A DNA stretch of 64,000 nucleotides from Gigantopelta aegis (GCF_016097555.1 NC_054708.1:7532160-7596159); one strand, 5' to 3'. Shown: positions 23,801 through 37,787, counted from the first letter of the stretch. Notes: a model not told the origin generated them from the sequence alone. Translations and numbers: made by a program.

Positions 23801-25504
23801 TTAAATCTAATGTGTTAGTTATTATATAAATCGTTTGTATGGATGTTAGATCTCTAAACTTTATTACCAGTATATGAACTTTATTAAGACATTTATGATG
23901 CAGGATAACTTCTGAATTATGTTAATTAAATGATTTGTTATGTTTTGAAAGGTAACTTTTCATACTGTTTATCAGAGTCTTGTTGTATCTGGGACTTCAG
24001 TATGGTGAATAAGAAATTATATATTTATTTACTTCAGTTTTCAGTTTATCCATATTTTATGGAATTAACCACATCCGGTATTCAAAGTGACATTGGATGA
24101 ACAAACCATTCTGGTTTGAACCGAATAATACAATTCAAAAGCTGCTTTTAACAGTATATACATAATTTACATCATATATTATTGATACTGAAGAGATACA
24201 ATTGATGACTGAGAATTACAAACATTGACCGTAGAAAAAGAGATGTGTTCAAAACAGTTATTAAAAAAAATTCTATTTATGTTTTAGCATGGATTCCTTT
24301 TTTCTTTTCTTTTTTAGACCTTTTATCTCTTTTAATAATTGTACCAAGAAAGGTAGTTTTCAGGTTATCTCCTTTGTTTTAAAGTTTGTAACAAAACCCA
24401 ACATTACCCGTATATCTGTCTGTCTGTGTAACTTTTTAAACCAACACCTTTAATGAAGTTGACTTGGTATGTAGGTCTTTATCTTGCATAACTGTGTTTG
24501 GTAATGGTTGTAAATTGGGTTCATTAATCAAATAAAATAATCTGTCTTCTCTTTTTTCTGAAGTGAAAAGATGCTCACAAAACTAATTTGTATTTTTACT
24601 GTGTAAGAAATATTAAACTGAGTTATTTATATCTGTGCATGTTTTAACATGTAATTACCTGTATGTTCATCATATTTACATGTTGAACGATGGCAGAGTT
24701 TCATATATAAGAATGAAATGTGTTATATTTATGCATTGAATGTCTATACTGGTTATATCATATCAGGGAATTACACTACTTGTACACATTGTGTGGTCAT
24801 AAGTGACAATCGGTCACAGGAATTTCTGTAAATTCATGTATTTACACCAAACAAATTGGTTAAATTTTTAACATAACCACAACAAATATTTAACATAACC
24901 AGAAATCATTACAAAACCAGCTTAGCCAAGATGTTTTATGTACACTCATATTGCCTAAAAATGTTTGAGCACAGATCATCTGTATTTAAATTGACATAAC
25001 TTTACTCTGCTTTACCTAACTACCCAACACCCCACCCTCATTATCCGCCAACACATTGGGTGACACATTCCTATACGAAAGCACAGTAAAACAACCCGAT
25101 ATACAATATCATGAGGTACATGCCAGTTTTGTCTCAAATGATGGTTGTTCAACAATTTCGTAATCAAAAATCAAGATTGCTACTTTTTTATTTATTTATA
25201 TATATTTTTTAATCTTTTAAAATAGTATGTAAAGTTAAGTCCCCGCCACCTTCCAAAATTACTTCATTAACTCTTACAAATAAATAATAGAAATTGTTTT
25301 GAAAATGTTGCGTAACTGTAAACAAATGCCCCATCCTCAAATTTTATAACATACCCTATTTTAGCCTCTCTTTGGGCATTTGTTCATCAGTACTTGCAAG
25401 CATATTAATCAGAATAAAGAGGGCTGTAATAATAGTGTAGCATATTTTTTTGTTACTCTGTAACACAACTAGGGTATTTTGGGGCTGATACTGAGCTTTA
25501 GTGC

Positions 25505-25606
25505 ACTTACCGGAGTGGAAATAATAAAACTCTTAATAACGCCAAACTCGCTACAATGCCAAAATCAGTCTTAAAGTGGGCGATATAACGAGGTTTGACT
25601 GTACAT
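25505..25606. mobile_element. Remnant of a TA-flanked inverted-repeat element
   Basis: The right side reads ATATAACGAGGTTTGACTGTA, a terminal motif of the form TACAGTCAAACCTCGTTAT seen at ends of Tc1/mariner-pogo type elements. The left side has a weaker match. Small and decayed. Confidence 0.45.
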
Positions 25607-25987
25607 CCAATCAAAGGAGTTTCATTGACGATAGCAAGAAGTTTGTTCCTTGAGTTACCATGGTTGCAATCACACATGATTATTGCAATCACACATTGTT
25701 AAACAGTTTAATGAGTAAAAATGGATGAATTAATTTTTTTTTTTTAAATGGATCAGTAAAAACTGTGTTAATAAGCAACATGCTAAAGTATTTTGTGTTT
25801 ATGGTAGCATAGCTCCCAAGGTGATTGAAGTATTCTGTAGGAGTACAGCTTAAAAAGTGAGCACATACAGTATTCCTAACTGGTCAGGTCAGGTCAGAGT
25901 GTTTAACATGCACATTTAGAACAAGCTGTTGTAGCGCACGCCTGTCCTGGGCACAGGTGTCGACCTCGGCCAGCTCCTCCGTCCAGG

Positions 25988-26138
25988 GCCCATGCTTATA
26001 AAACCTTTAGAGTCCAGACTCGATCTCTAATGACGTCACATGCATGCAGTTTGTATGACTTTGCCATGACGTTACTGTTTTAGACTTATTAGTCTCGAGT
26101 CTAAGACTCTAAAAGTTTTATAAGCACCAGTCCTGGAC
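25988..26138. mobile_element. MITE with GCTTATAAAAC ends, copy 1
   Basis: The left end GTCCAGG...GCTTATAAAACC with TTTAGAGTCCAGACTCGA faces the right end TCGAGTCTAAGACTCTAAAA, GTTTTATAAGC...CCTGGAC. The centre has TGACGTCACATGCATGCAGT. Same family as 38460-38597. Confidence 0.82.
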
Positions 26139-26730
26139 TAAATTCCTAACTACACTAACATGCATTATATACTAGGCAGTCTTCCTGAGAAACGCACAGA
26201 CAATCAAGACATCACAGTCCCCGGTATATCTGTCATGTGTTAAATAGAGTTTGGGAGGAGGGTACACACCCCAAACACTCATCCCTAGATCTACCCGGAG
26301 CTCTTAAGTGCTTGTATGCTATCAGTGTCGGGTTTTTAAAAAAAAAAATTAAAAAAATAATCATGTTTTTTTTATTATTTCTACACGGTCATGATACAAG
26401 ACACATTAACTAAATGTATCCACTCTTTGATTGTAAAATGACATTTTCAAACATTAAGTGCATAATTGTCATGCCCCACTGTTTAACTGTAACAGATTCC
26501 ATAGTTATTGGTTACAGTGTTTGTGTATATAGCTGTTGTATAATTTATTTATGTGCAATACTGTGACATTGTGTACAGATGTTTATTTACATATAGCCAT
26601 TCAATTTTTATTTGGAATAAATTCAAGTTGTGGGTGTCATTTCATTTTTAGATGCCTATGTTAATAAAAATGATGTAGACCAATACACCAATTCTTTGTT
26701 AATGGTTTGTCTTTTGTCAGTTTATAAATA

Positions 26731-26907
26731 GTGAAACCTCTGAAAACCGGACCCTCTGTAAACTGGAATTCCCTCAAAAGTGGGTGTTTATTGCGGCCCC
26801 CTTTTAAATATCTGTACAGAAGAGAACCTCTCTAAACTGGATACTTCTTAAAACCAGACATTTTACATGTTCTGAGGGTGTTTGGTTTAGAGGAGTTTCA
26901 CTGGATA
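26731..26907. mobile_element. TA-flanked foldback MITE, CAGTGAAACC family
   Basis: Left AGTGAAACCTCTGAAAACCG, right GTTTGGTTTAGAGGAGTTTC-ACT. The internal ACTGGAATTCCCTC and CCTTTTAAATATCTGTACAG are shared with 37788-38137 and 63025-63222. Confidence 0.82.
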
Positions 26908-26979
26908 TTAACGTGTGAAGATCTTTGTGCAGGTTGAGTTGCCTGACCATTCTTGGGATTGGCAGTCACCATGGCGACC

Positions 26980-27290
26980 TGGGGAACGTCATAGCCCAAT
27001 GGTTAAACGCTCACCTGATGCATATCTATCTGATCAAATTCCATCAGTAGGCAGGCTACATGTATTTCTGGTTCCAGCCAGTGCTCCGCAACTGGTGTAA
27101 CAAAGGTTGTGGTATGCACTCTCCTGTCTGTGAGATGATGCATATAACAGATTCCTCGTTTTTAATCAAAAGGTGTAGCTCATGAGTGGGTGTAGCAGGT
27201 TTTTTCATCTAAATATCTCTGACACCATACAAGTACTTTAAATGTGTTCAGTGCATCTTTAAAGACCCAATGGGAAGAAAGTTTCATTCA
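26980..27290 (+). mobile_element. tRNA-derived SINE, tail type A, diverged
   Basis: Head GGGAACGTCATAGCCCAATG, then TTCTGGTTCCAGCCAGTGCT, TCCTGTCTGTGAGATGATGC and TTTAATGTGTTCAGTGCATC. Confidence 0.82.
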
Positions 27291-28462
27291 GGGATGTGGC
27301 AATCTTATAGATGAAGCATCTAATGGCAGTTCATGAGAGCATGGCACCACGACCTAGTTAAAACGTCCATTAGACTTCAATTTGAATGTGTTCATGATTT
27401 TTTCATTCAGATCTGCATGTTTTCTCATAGTCTGCTGTTAATGTTTGACAGTAATGATGTGATCAGACCTCCAATACTCTACAGTAACTCAATATTTGTC
27501 TTAAGATCAATACTGTAGTGTTTTCTCTTTGAAATGTTTCAAACACATAATAATGGTCTATAACTGGTTTCTTGAATGCTGCAGTCAGCAATGTAAATAC
27601 TCAAGCTAAATACACACAAGTCCACTGAATATGTTTTATGACAATAATGATCTTTCGATTTATGAATGTTTACCCATATCGAGGGGTTAGTGCTAGAACC
27701 CATTACATGATGAATTATACAAAAATTAGTTAATCACCTTGTCAGAATCATGGGAAGGTGTACTATCATTTCACAATGTCTCATTCAAACCAATCATTTA
27801 TTTATGCTTTTATAGAACAGAACCCAAACCAATTATCTTTTATGTCCATTTCCACAAAAGGGCAAAACCATGTTTTCAGCACTACCTTATTCTGTCTCTC
27901 TAGAATTTTGTAGTATTACCCATAGCTGACAGACATAACACGTTAGCTCACAACACTGAATTGTTGTGGGCTGTAAACTCTGAGGAAATTGAATCCTAGG
28001 TGCCATACCTCATGACACGCTAATGACACATGCTAGCTCTAAGTGTTTACATCCAGCAATGGTGTTTTATGTAAACTATCTCTGGCTGGATGTTTTGGCT
28101 TACAAAGAAATAACAATGCTGGCAGAAGTAGCTAGAAGTGATTGTTTACGCATGACAATGACCAGTCCGTTGGTGGTAATCTGAGATGGACTGCCCATGG
28201 GTTGGAAGTGTGTAGTGGATAGACATCTGGAATGTGTGTGTGTTGTCAACTAGTTGCTGAATAAATGCTGGTTATGTAAATAGTTTAATCAGAAGTGATT
28301 GCAGAGTTCATTTAGTTCTACAGAAGAAACACGCAGTTGAGAAAATATTAACTGAACAGAGACATAGAGAAACTAGTTAAACAGGAAGGTTGTTTTCCTT
28401 ATTTTAGTCTGAATAATTACTATGTGTATTTCAGAAAAAAATATTATAATTAAATTAATTTG

Positions 28463-28765
28463 CCGGGGGCAGGACGTAGCCCAGTAGTAAAGTGCTGGCC
28501 TGGTGTACGGAATCATTGGACTATTTCTCGTTCCAGCCAGTGCTTCACAACTGGTGTTACAGACCATGATATGTACTATCCTGTCTGTGGGATGATGCAT
28601 ATATTAAAGATCCCTTGGTGCTAATAACAAAATAGTTGCCCATAGTTTCCTCTCTAAAATATATTTGTGGTCATTAACTACATGTCCGACACCACATACA
28701 TGTACATGTGTAGTTGTGTTGAGTGTGTCATTAAATATAAAATTCCTTTCTTTGTCTGTTTGTTT
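28463..28765 (+). mobile_element. tRNA-derived SINE, tail type A
   Basis: Head GGGGCAGGACGTAGCCCAGT, body CTATTTCTCGTTCCAGCCAG, tail GTGTTGAGTGTGTCATTAAA plus a (TTTC)n-like end. A short deletion removes the box B region. Confidence 0.85.
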
Positions 28766-29846
28766 CTTTCTTTCTTTTAAACATGGTTCCCATATGCAAC
28801 AACCTTAGTTAAAAATTATGGTCGAGCTGTCTGTATTTTGTAGATAATTTGAATATTATATAAAAAAAAAAATTTAAGTTGCAATTTAAAATGAAAATGC
28901 CTGGGAATTGTTTATTGTGAAAAGGATGCCGGCCCAAAGATGATAAATGTTTTATGACCATACGCAATAAAATATTTTAATTTACTTAGCATAGAGGGAA
29001 ATTAGTTTATATTATTTCAAAGGCATCATCACATGGTTGTAACTTTTCTAGTCATTGTATATTTTATAGACATTATATAATATTTGACATATAGTTGAAC
29101 ATGAATTAGTAGATAAAGGTCAAGTATTTTTTCTTTAAATCGGAGTCCGTTCATGGTAGTTCATATTATAACTAATTGGTTAGAAGAAGCAACCCCTTTA
29201 TATAAATGGCATAAAATAAATATGCATACTAATAATAAATGGTGTTCATTGTAGTAGTTGAAATGTATGCACATTCATATTTTCTGGGCTAAAATATCTA
29301 GATATTACTACATTAACTGGAATAATTGTAACATTTCAGATGTTCCAATGATGAGAGATCTCTGGTCATTATAACAAAGTGGTTACTGCTATTTAAATAA
29401 AATGTGTGTGTACATGTATATTATTCTACAAGCGCATTAGACAAACATTATACTTAATCACGCACCACCTCAATGCTGATGACGAATGCATTAAACTGTA
29501 TTTGGATATTTTTTACACCTGGTCTTATTGTACTTAATGGCATTCACTGTTATCATTATTATAACATCAATTTATTAAATATTTTAATCAACAGTCTTTA
29601 TTCAATTAACAAATTGTTTTCAAAACATGGACAATCAAAACATGAATCTATACCTGAAAATGTCTTATTTTGAATCTACATTTACCGCAATGTATTTGAA
29701 ATTTATATATGATAAGACTAGTAGAGTAGTTCATTCCTGTACACACATGCAGTATACCACCCATGTCAGCATAGTTTAGTGGTACAGGTAAGATGCGATG
29801 GGATATATGATTGATTGCCCTTAGTTTATGATAAAGATTATGATAA

Positions 29847-30176
29847 CTATGGTTTAAACAACTTCCAGATCAGGTTGCCGGGGTCTGGATTAAAAATTAA
29901 CGTTGCGGAAAGACACTGGCTTAAAATGTGATAATAATCCAGCTTAGATTTTAAGATGTCACTTGCCGGATTCGTTTCAAGTTGTGCTGTGTCATAGCCA
30001 GCTTTGTTTTGTAGATCCACATAGTCACGATCATGGCGGGACATATACACCTTCCCACCTACGCCAAATTGAATACTTAGGGGAACAAAAATAACAGTTA
30101 AAAGTTGATACACAACTATCCACAAGCACCAAACGCCTAGAGTTTGAGGATTTAAAAAAAACAATGCACTGAACAT
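29847..30176 (-). other. Unassigned 109-residue ORF with one hydrophobic segment
   Basis: Not recognised. The frame runs from an ATG at 30176 to TAG. It begins with a hydrophobic stretch (LGVWCLWIVVYQLLTVIFV) followed by a polar, protein-like part (GGKVYMSRHDRDYVDLQNKA). A plausible acceptor (TTTTGTTCCCCTAAG) sits in the middle, so the downstream part could be a terminal exon of 60-70 residues. No neighbouring exon was found. It is better balanced in composition than other short frames here, but could be chance or a decayed gene piece. Confidence 0.3.
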
Positions 30177-30899
30177 GGAATATGTGATTTTAATAATTCA
30201 TTAACCATAGTAAAACACCTACCAGCCCTTCTCCTGTGTGTACTGTACACTGGTGCTAATAATACTACAAGTAGAACATAAAACCAGAATCCAACATGAC
30301 CAAAACACTTTTATAATCACTTTAATAATTAGCACGCAATTTGTGAAATATTTGTGCACATACCATGTTAAAACTATTCCAGTAAATTAATTCCATTTAA
30401 TGTACAATTGCAATGCATCTACAGTTCACCTGAGATTGACATTTGTTTAAGACAAAATTTAAAAATACAAACTTTACTTTCTACAAAATTGGGGGTTTCT
30501 AATTAACACATTTATTTTATCTCAAATGCCACGAGACAAAATATGTGCTGGTAAAATAAAATGCAAGGTGCCACACGTTATATGTGTTGCCTGAGTAAAT
30601 CGATACATTGTTTTTATCAGATAAATGTTTTATTACAAAATGTTTACATTATCAACAATGAAATCTAATTTTGTGAATTTGACTGTTGACCATCTGCGTT
30701 TCGCCTACAGTGTATTACTAAGAATAACACATGTTTGAGTACCAGTGTCAATAAAATGGCGAGTTTTATTAGGAATCGTTTTTGTCTGTTCAAGTATAGG
30801 CTAGAAGGCATTAAAAATATCATGTGCTGGTGTGCCATTAAATATATGTTTCCCATCCATGCCAATATCCAACTAGTCAATAAACCCTAACGGGGCATA

Positions 30900-30930
30900 T
30901 ACATATATATATATATATGTATATATATTA
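30900..30930. repeat. (TA)n microsatellite
   Basis: Alternating AT tract ending next to the element at 30931. Confidence 0.85.
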
Positions 30931-31082
30931 GGGTAGCCAGGATTATTTATTGGGGGTGGAGTGGAGATAGAGGGCACTGCTTTTACACGTTATGGGGTGA
31001 CACGCATTATAAAGTTGGTATTGTGAAAAAAGAGGTATATTCGAGAAGGCAACGTCCTCTTGTGCCCAATCCCTGGCTACCC
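30931..31082. mobile_element. Small TIR element, GGGTAGCCAGG ends
   Basis: GGGTAGCCAGGATTATTTAT at the left and CCCAATCCCTGGCTACCC at the right are inverted copies; 152 bp, no coding capacity. Confidence 0.7.
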
Positions 31083-32870
31083 GGATACGCCAGTGCATAT
31101 ATGTGCAATTTAAAGTATATCCATCAATAGATTTTAGTTTCAACACGGGTACCTTTAGTAGTATTACTTGCATATTTAACTCAACAAAATGAATTAAGGG
31201 ACAGTAGAATTGTGGTAATTATTTGCTAATGTCATATTATTTTAGTAAGTTTTTATCACATATAACTTCTAAACATTGTTTCAGTAACATCTGACCTATG
31301 TTACATGCAAACATCTTACACACGATGAGATTTTTGTGCATTTTTGTAAAACCTACGAAAATGCGCATTCTGTTAGGAATTATTACACATTGATTGTAAA
31401 TATATTTGTCATTTTATTCTCTCTAAATTGCTGTTTAAATCATTAAGTTGAAGAACATTTGTTTTAGAACATGTAAAAACGCAGACACTTTAGAACGAAT
31501 GAAAACTTTTAAGGAAAAATGCCGAATATAGTTACTGACCCTGTATTCCTTTTGTTTTGTTAAATTACTGTGTATTAAAAATCATTAAACGTATTAACTT
31601 ATTTTAACGGTTGATTATTAATTCAGTCAGTAGCTCAACACTACAGATGGAGCAGTTTACTCTGATAGCTTACATTTCGTATTTAATTAGTGTAATAAAT
31701 ATATATGTTATAACTGGTATGATAGCTTACATTTAATGTAATAATTAGTATAACAAATGTATCTATTATAACTGGTTTTAAGGCTTTGTTTTGTTTGACA
31801 AATTGTTTTTCTAAAGTTATTAAGAGCTTCTAGCAACCTGCTACAATACCAGGGAGCTCAATTCACCATCTCAGTGTAGGAAAAGGTTACTGTGCACACA
31901 GCTGGAAACACCCACGACCATTTCCAGTGTCTGCCATCCAAAGATAATTTGTTATTGTTTACAATTACTTCCTGCCGCCAGTACATTTTCAAAGTATTAA
32001 CAACACAGACCCAATTAGGTGTCTCAGAGCTACTACGAAATTAAACATTTACTGTATGCCACGTGGACACTGCAAGATAACATTATTCTTGACTTAAGAT
32101 TTCACACAATTTGTCACATATGCTGGACTGTAAGAAAAACTGTTTATAAAATAGCTTGCTCTGGCATGCTGGTTGGAGCTGTTTGTTCCAGGAGCCAGAA
32201 TAAATTAAATAGTTCTTCATCAAATTACATCATGATTTATTATTATTAGCAGACAAAACTTTTAAGGTTTATACTAAAACAAATAACTGCTAGCATCTAA
32301 AAGCTAAATATTTAGCAAAAATTAAGTTTCCGATTTTTCAGTGCAGTTTTCTCAAATTGAAGTGGAAAGAAGATAAGTGGTTCTGGCACTAACCCCTCGA
32401 TATGTCTAGTGGTGTGTGCTGCAATAAACACTTACGTTTGTGACAAGAATTGTAAGGAGTAATAATGATCTGTCCGATACAAGAATGTATCATGGTATTC
32501 CTTGAAATTCTGTCTAATTGGACAGAAGACATTCAGCTACTTCTTTCAACATCCTATATGCGTGCAAGAAAGTGGCATAAAGCTTTGTATCCTATGTGAA
32601 GCAGTTTATAAATCTTCATCAAAATAAGATCTTTTACTACTATTGTGAAATGCTCCATGCTGCATGTAGATCTTCATAGACTGGTGACAAATCTTTGATG
32701 ATAGGTTTGATACATAGATAATGGCAGAGATCAAAGTGGGTTACAAAAACAAAATTATTTTTACTAGTTAATTGGGTACTGAGATTGGCCCACGGGTTTG
32801 GATTGCACAATAGTATAAAATGGCAGCCTCCATTCAGAATGTATGTATACATGTAGCATCAGTTGAAACC
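31083..32870. other. Intergenic, no gene seen
   Basis: AT-rich. A degenerate tandem pair of about 65 bp (GATAGCTTACATTT...ATAACTGGT) lies at roughly 31663-31775. No exon, RNA gene or clear element recognised. Confidence 0.5.
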
Positions 32871-32879
32871 ACATTTTGT

Positions 32880-33215
32880 AAATTTTGGAACATCAAAGGC
32901 ATTGTAGGTACAGTCCTGTCTATAGGAAACGCCATATAAAAGATGCTACTGTATAAGTAAGAGTAGCCAATGTGGTTGTTTTTTCATTTTTTGGTCTTCT
33001 CTACTTCACCAAAGATGGCCATGCATTTTTGATGCAGCCACAACTGGTGTAACGAAGGCCGTGGTATGTACTATCCCTAGTTGAAAAGAATAGCCCATGA
33101 AGTGGCGATAGCGGGCTTCCTCTCTCAATATGTGTGGTCTGTAACCATATGACTGACGCCAGATAACCGTAAATAAAATCTGTTGAGTGCGTCATTAAAT
33201 AAAACCCTTCCTTCT
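32880..33215 (+). mobile_element. SINE fragments, tail type A
   Basis: 32880-32990 carries ACATCAAAGGCATTGTAGGT...CCATATAAAAGATGCTAC; 33036-33215 carries CACAACTGGTGTAACGAAGG...AGTAGCCCATGAAGTGGCGA-like sequence and the tail GTTGAGTGCGTCATTAAATA. Two adjacent truncated copies. Confidence 0.75.
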
Positions 33216-33791
33216 TGATGCAGGAGCATGGTAAGCCATTTTGATAGTGTACAGTTAGATGGATGATACCCACCGTGTGACTTGAAATATAATGCGTCAC
33301 ACGTCTGTGCTACAAATTACTACTGAGCTGTACAAATCACATAATCTATAAGGAATAATAATTATCAGACATTTGCATTCACTTGACATATTACACTTTA
33401 TCATTTCACAATGACCTATCCAATGTAGCCTACCTGTCATGAACAGTATCCCATATATAAATATATATTAATAGACAAATCCAACGAAAAAATCTATAAA
33501 ACTTTTAAAAGTTGTAATATATTATTTTATTAAGACATCGTAGTAATAGTAAAACATTAAAAAATAATAGGAATACACTTATTATGCATATGTTAAGACA
33601 TTGAGTACATTACACATAGGCCCCCAAGTAACGATAATGCATCCACAACCACCCCCCACTCACAACTATTTCTGCCAAACATCCCACCCACACTGCTGAC
33701 ATCTTGTTGCTAGATACACGGAGTAACAAAACAAACTTGGTCATATATACATTGTGTATGTAGCTATCGTAACAATGGTACAATTTAAGTA

Positions 33792-34614
33792 CAGTTGAAA
33801 CGCGTTGACTGGAACCCCATCGATGCTCGAGAAAGTGTTTGACCCATCGGGTAGTTCGACCGAACCATTTGATCAACATCGGATATTTCCGTAACATCAG
33901 AAAGCTGAATTTGATACATATTATTTTTGGTAACTGCAAACTTTAAAATTTCATCAATGTGTTATATAGCAACATTTCTGAGTGAAAGAATTTATTTGAA
34001 ATTATGCCGATTTTGTGATGCAGAAGCCCTTGACAGTATTAATTAAATATGTGGTTGCTGAAGTGATGACAGCTGATTAACTCAAACATTGTTTCATTTC
34101 AAACTGCTCTTGCAGACATGTTCAAAGTAATGCTTTATGCCAAGGCCCGTTTGTGCACCAATTGTTTGATTGGTATCACGGTTCATCTAACAGTTACCAT
34201 AACACTAGCTGTACTTGAAAGATCATTACCGATAGGCGCCTAACAAACAACATAAAGAAAGGATTGCATGGCTATTGTTGTGATTCCCCGATTCATCTAT
34301 AGTTCATTCCACCTAAATAATTAATCCCAAAGTTGTAATAACCAACTGCGTAAGCGCAGCAATAGTTCGTCCTTTTCTGTGGTTTCCCCATTTAATATTT
34401 GATGGATCACCAGTTCGAAGGAAATATAGCTCATAACACAGACGGGGCCGATAATTTAGTTTCGAGTGAAGGCTTATAGTCGACTCTGGACATGTTTGAC
34501 CCATCAGCAGTTAATATAAGGGTTTGCCGAACAAAAAACTTGGGACTTCATTTTTGGTTCGAGCATTGCGGTGTGTTCGACCGTTTCCGAGGTCGAGCCA
34601 ACGAGATTCTACTT
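33792..34614. mobile_element. TA-flanked non-autonomous DNA element, about 823 bp
   Basis: The left end CAGTTGAAACGCGTTGACTG after TA, and the right end GAGCCAACGAGATTCTACTT before TA, are inverted and match at about 18 of 25 positions. TCGA-rich motifs (GTTTGACCCATC, GTTCGACC) recur near both ends. No transposase frame seen. The ends suggest a Tc1/mariner-pogo relative. Confidence 0.6.
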
Positions 34615-35535
34615 TAATTAAATGTTTACATTAACAATTCCACGACTCACATACTAGCAGTACCTACTAATTCTCATTAAGTAAGTCATCAAGGAGAATA
34701 TAGTAACCATTTTAAATGAGTGATATACTGAGATATGTACGTGAACCAGCACTGATCCGTTGTTCTGAAACCAAGGCAATTATATATCAGTCTTGTGGGG
34801 AACACTTGTACGAGTTGTAACAGGTCATCATCAATAACTCGAGTTATTTTATTCCATTCCATTGAGGTCTCACAAATGGTATGTATGAAAGACATGGTAG
34901 GGGAGTGAATTATGGAGTTATCACTCATTGCTGGCACAAGTGGTTTTCTTCTCCAATACTTGGTCATGTGTCACAATTGACATATGTCACAATTACGATG
35001 CATCAAAATTAGCATTTCACAATCACCATGTCTCACTTAACATATCACATTAAGGGTGTGTTATAATTACCAGTCAGCATATCATCTCACAATCAGCATA
35101 TGTCACACTTAAAATATTCCAGTTACAAGTGTCATAGTTAACATTTCAAACTTACTATGTGTTATAGTTAACATGTCACATTGACCATGTGTCATATTTA
35201 CTCTATTTTTGTACTTAGGGAGATAGTACTCGTTTCAAAGAGAAAATCATTAACTATCACATATTATTAATGTTAAGTAAATAACTTGAAAGCATTGATT
35301 ATCCTCAATAATACAAAGTGGCTGGCTTTGTACATAGTGTACTGTTAAGAATAATCGATGCTTCTTCATTATTTATCCATGATATATCTGTCTGAATCAA
35401 TATCAGCACAATTATTACTCGGCTGGCAGAAAAACAAATCTCATTAGTCTTGCACACATGAGCAAGGCGCCACCAGTGTGGTTAGCAGAAACAGGCAATC
35501 GGTTGATATACAATAATCTGTTAACATTCTAAATA

Positions 35536-35830
35536 TGAGGGGTGGGAATTAGCTTAGTGGAAGAGTGCTCACCTGAGCTATGATAGGTCAGCGGATCTAT
35601 TGTCCTCAGAGGTCTTAGGCTTTCCCCAATCCCAACCAGAGTCCCACATTGGTATATCAAAAAACATATTTACTGTCCTGTTTGTAGAAAAATGCATATA
35701 AAAATGTGTTCCTGCTTTATCATTAGGACTAGCCTCTATGGATTTCTTCTCTTTTTACTGACCAAATTTTAGACATTACATAGCTGTAGTTTAAAATTTG
35801 ATGAGGTGTCATTAAACAAATATTCCATTC
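35536..35830 (+). mobile_element. SINE with third head type
   Basis: Head GGGGTGGGAATTAGCTTAGT with box A-like TTAGCTTAGTGG; body CCCCAATCCCAACCAGAGTC and TGCATATAAAAATGTGTTCC; tail GAGGTGTCATTAAACAAATA. Confidence 0.75.
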
Positions 35831-36639
35831 ATTTTATTTCAAAATTTGATTTTTCTGCTGGCAATTTATTGTTTTGATTATGTAAGGTGACTACATACCA
35901 GTACTAAAAATAAAAGATTAAAAAAGTATACTGCTCTAGAATATACATATAAATTTGTGAAGGAAAAAACAAAAACATTACAATTTCTCAAACTAATTAC
36001 AAAGTACAATGGAATTTCTCCCAGTATGTATCTGTAGTATATAATGACCATTTTTATGAAAAACCATATTTCCTTCCCCTGATGATCTGAGGTAATATGA
36101 ATCTGTTTACATATTTTGATTAACGAGATGTTCATCCTATTTTTGTTTATATCAATAAACGAAGTTTGAGGAATCACATATATTTTATATTTATTCCACT
36201 TGTAAGTCATATAAATATAGCATGTATTAACAGTTTCATCTGAATATATCTAAATTTTGTTTTGCAAGAATATAATGGAATTTATAATAAAAGAATAAAT
36301 GATAAAAAAGCAATTGCTTACAATTTATTATGGTGCTCATAAATGACCAAGTGAATATACTTTAAGTGCTTGTAGAAAGTAGCTAATTTTACATGTTTAA
36401 AACATAACATTTTCAATCTGTACTCATCAAACTTCAATAAAATAGTTCATTAATAGCTGAGGTATTAAAATTGGAAACATAATGAAATCAAAGATATCTT
36501 GATATGTTTATATTGAAATTCTGTTAACAATACAATTATTTGAGTTTTAACAAACTGCATCTGCTGATGTATTAAATTGAGAAACAAAAACAGAAGATAT
36601 TGTATCTTTAAAATATTAATATTATGAGTACAGAAGAAA

Positions 36640-36705
36640 ACCTCTCTAAACCAGATTGTTTACGTCGTACCATTGGTGTCTGGTTTAGAGAGGTTCTCTG
36701 TACAC
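36640..36705. mobile_element. Short foldback, CAGTGAAACC family
   Basis: AGAAAACCTCTCTAAACCAG faces CTGGTTTAGAGAGGTTCTCT around a short centre. Confidence 0.75.
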
Positions 36706-37140
36706 ACATAACATTTATATTGGCACAATCGAAATTACTAGAATCATTTTATGATTTGCTATTCATTGTTATTAAAACCAAATATTACAGTAAAACCACT
36801 GAAAAAAGAAAGAGCTACATTCCATTATGAATATATAAGTAGCTAAAATGTGAATACATTATTGAGTATTGATATTAATTAATAATAGTAAATCCACAGG
36901 TTAGTTAACATGGAGCTGCTAATATCTGATAACATACGTTTACATTACAACATATATACATCTATGTGGTCATGTAAAAAAATCAAGTGATTTATTGTCA
37001 TAATTAACAGTGTGATATCACAAAATAACAATTCTGAAGGATGAACGTATCACTTCAGACTAAAACAAAACATATAATTATAATTATTCATTCAAACAGA
37101 CTAGCTTGAAAAGTGGCTTTTAATATCTACATTGTATTAT

Positions 37141-37522
37141 AAAGGGACCGTCCCGAGTTTGCTGCCATTGTGAGATGTTTACGACTAACAGATCCTTTTT
37201 GATGACTAATATTACATACTAATATATCTTCCTGTTTAGAATATCCGTAGCTATATAAACAAGGTGTTTGCTGTCAACCTAATGTTTATAGTACCCCAAC
37301 CCAGATTTTATCTCCCAATAATTTCGTACACATGAAAAACAAAAATCATGAATAAAATCAACCTTGGTTGATACAAACATTAGCACATAACGCAAACACA
37401 TTGGAAATATAGACACTGGTATTCTAAACAAGAAAATGTATTTAATATGTAATTTTAGTCACCAAAAGGCTCTGTTAGTCAGAAACATCTCACAATGACC
37501 GCACACTCAGGACAGTCTCTTA
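37141..37522. mobile_element. Inverted-repeat MITE, sister of 3820-4205
   Basis: The left AAAGGGACCGTCCCGAGTTT-GCTGCCATTGTGAGATG pairs with the right CATCTCACAATGACCGC...GGACAGTCTCTT. The middle shares CTTGTTTAGAATAT and AATATGTAATT with the copy at 3820. Confidence 0.82.
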
Positions 37523-37787
37523 AGGCACTTCAATGTTGGACGAACTTGAAACTTGGACAGAATTTCATGTTAGCAGATGTTTAGTCAATAACATTAAAGC
37601 ATCAATCTCAAATATATTTTATACTGTTTAAGCAAAACAGACCATCCACATTAATTTCCTTACCAGTGCATATCATTTTGTTTCCATATCCTTTGGCTAT
37701 ATTCGTCACTCTGGGTCACATAATTAAGTGTATTCACTTTAACACACAGGAATGGGGCACTTTCCAGCTGTCATGTGTTCCAAAATA

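Larger units (their letters stand above)
20543..26700 (+). other. AT-rich region after Flower, probable long 3' UTR and intergenic DNA
   Basis: No conserved coding region seen on either strand. Canonical AATAAA hexamers on the plus strand lie at 22071, 23577 and 26616, compatible with a long or alternatively ended Flower 3' UTR, but nothing here proves which is used. Contains the repeat at 20640-20830 and the MITE at 25988-26138. Confidence 0.45.
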
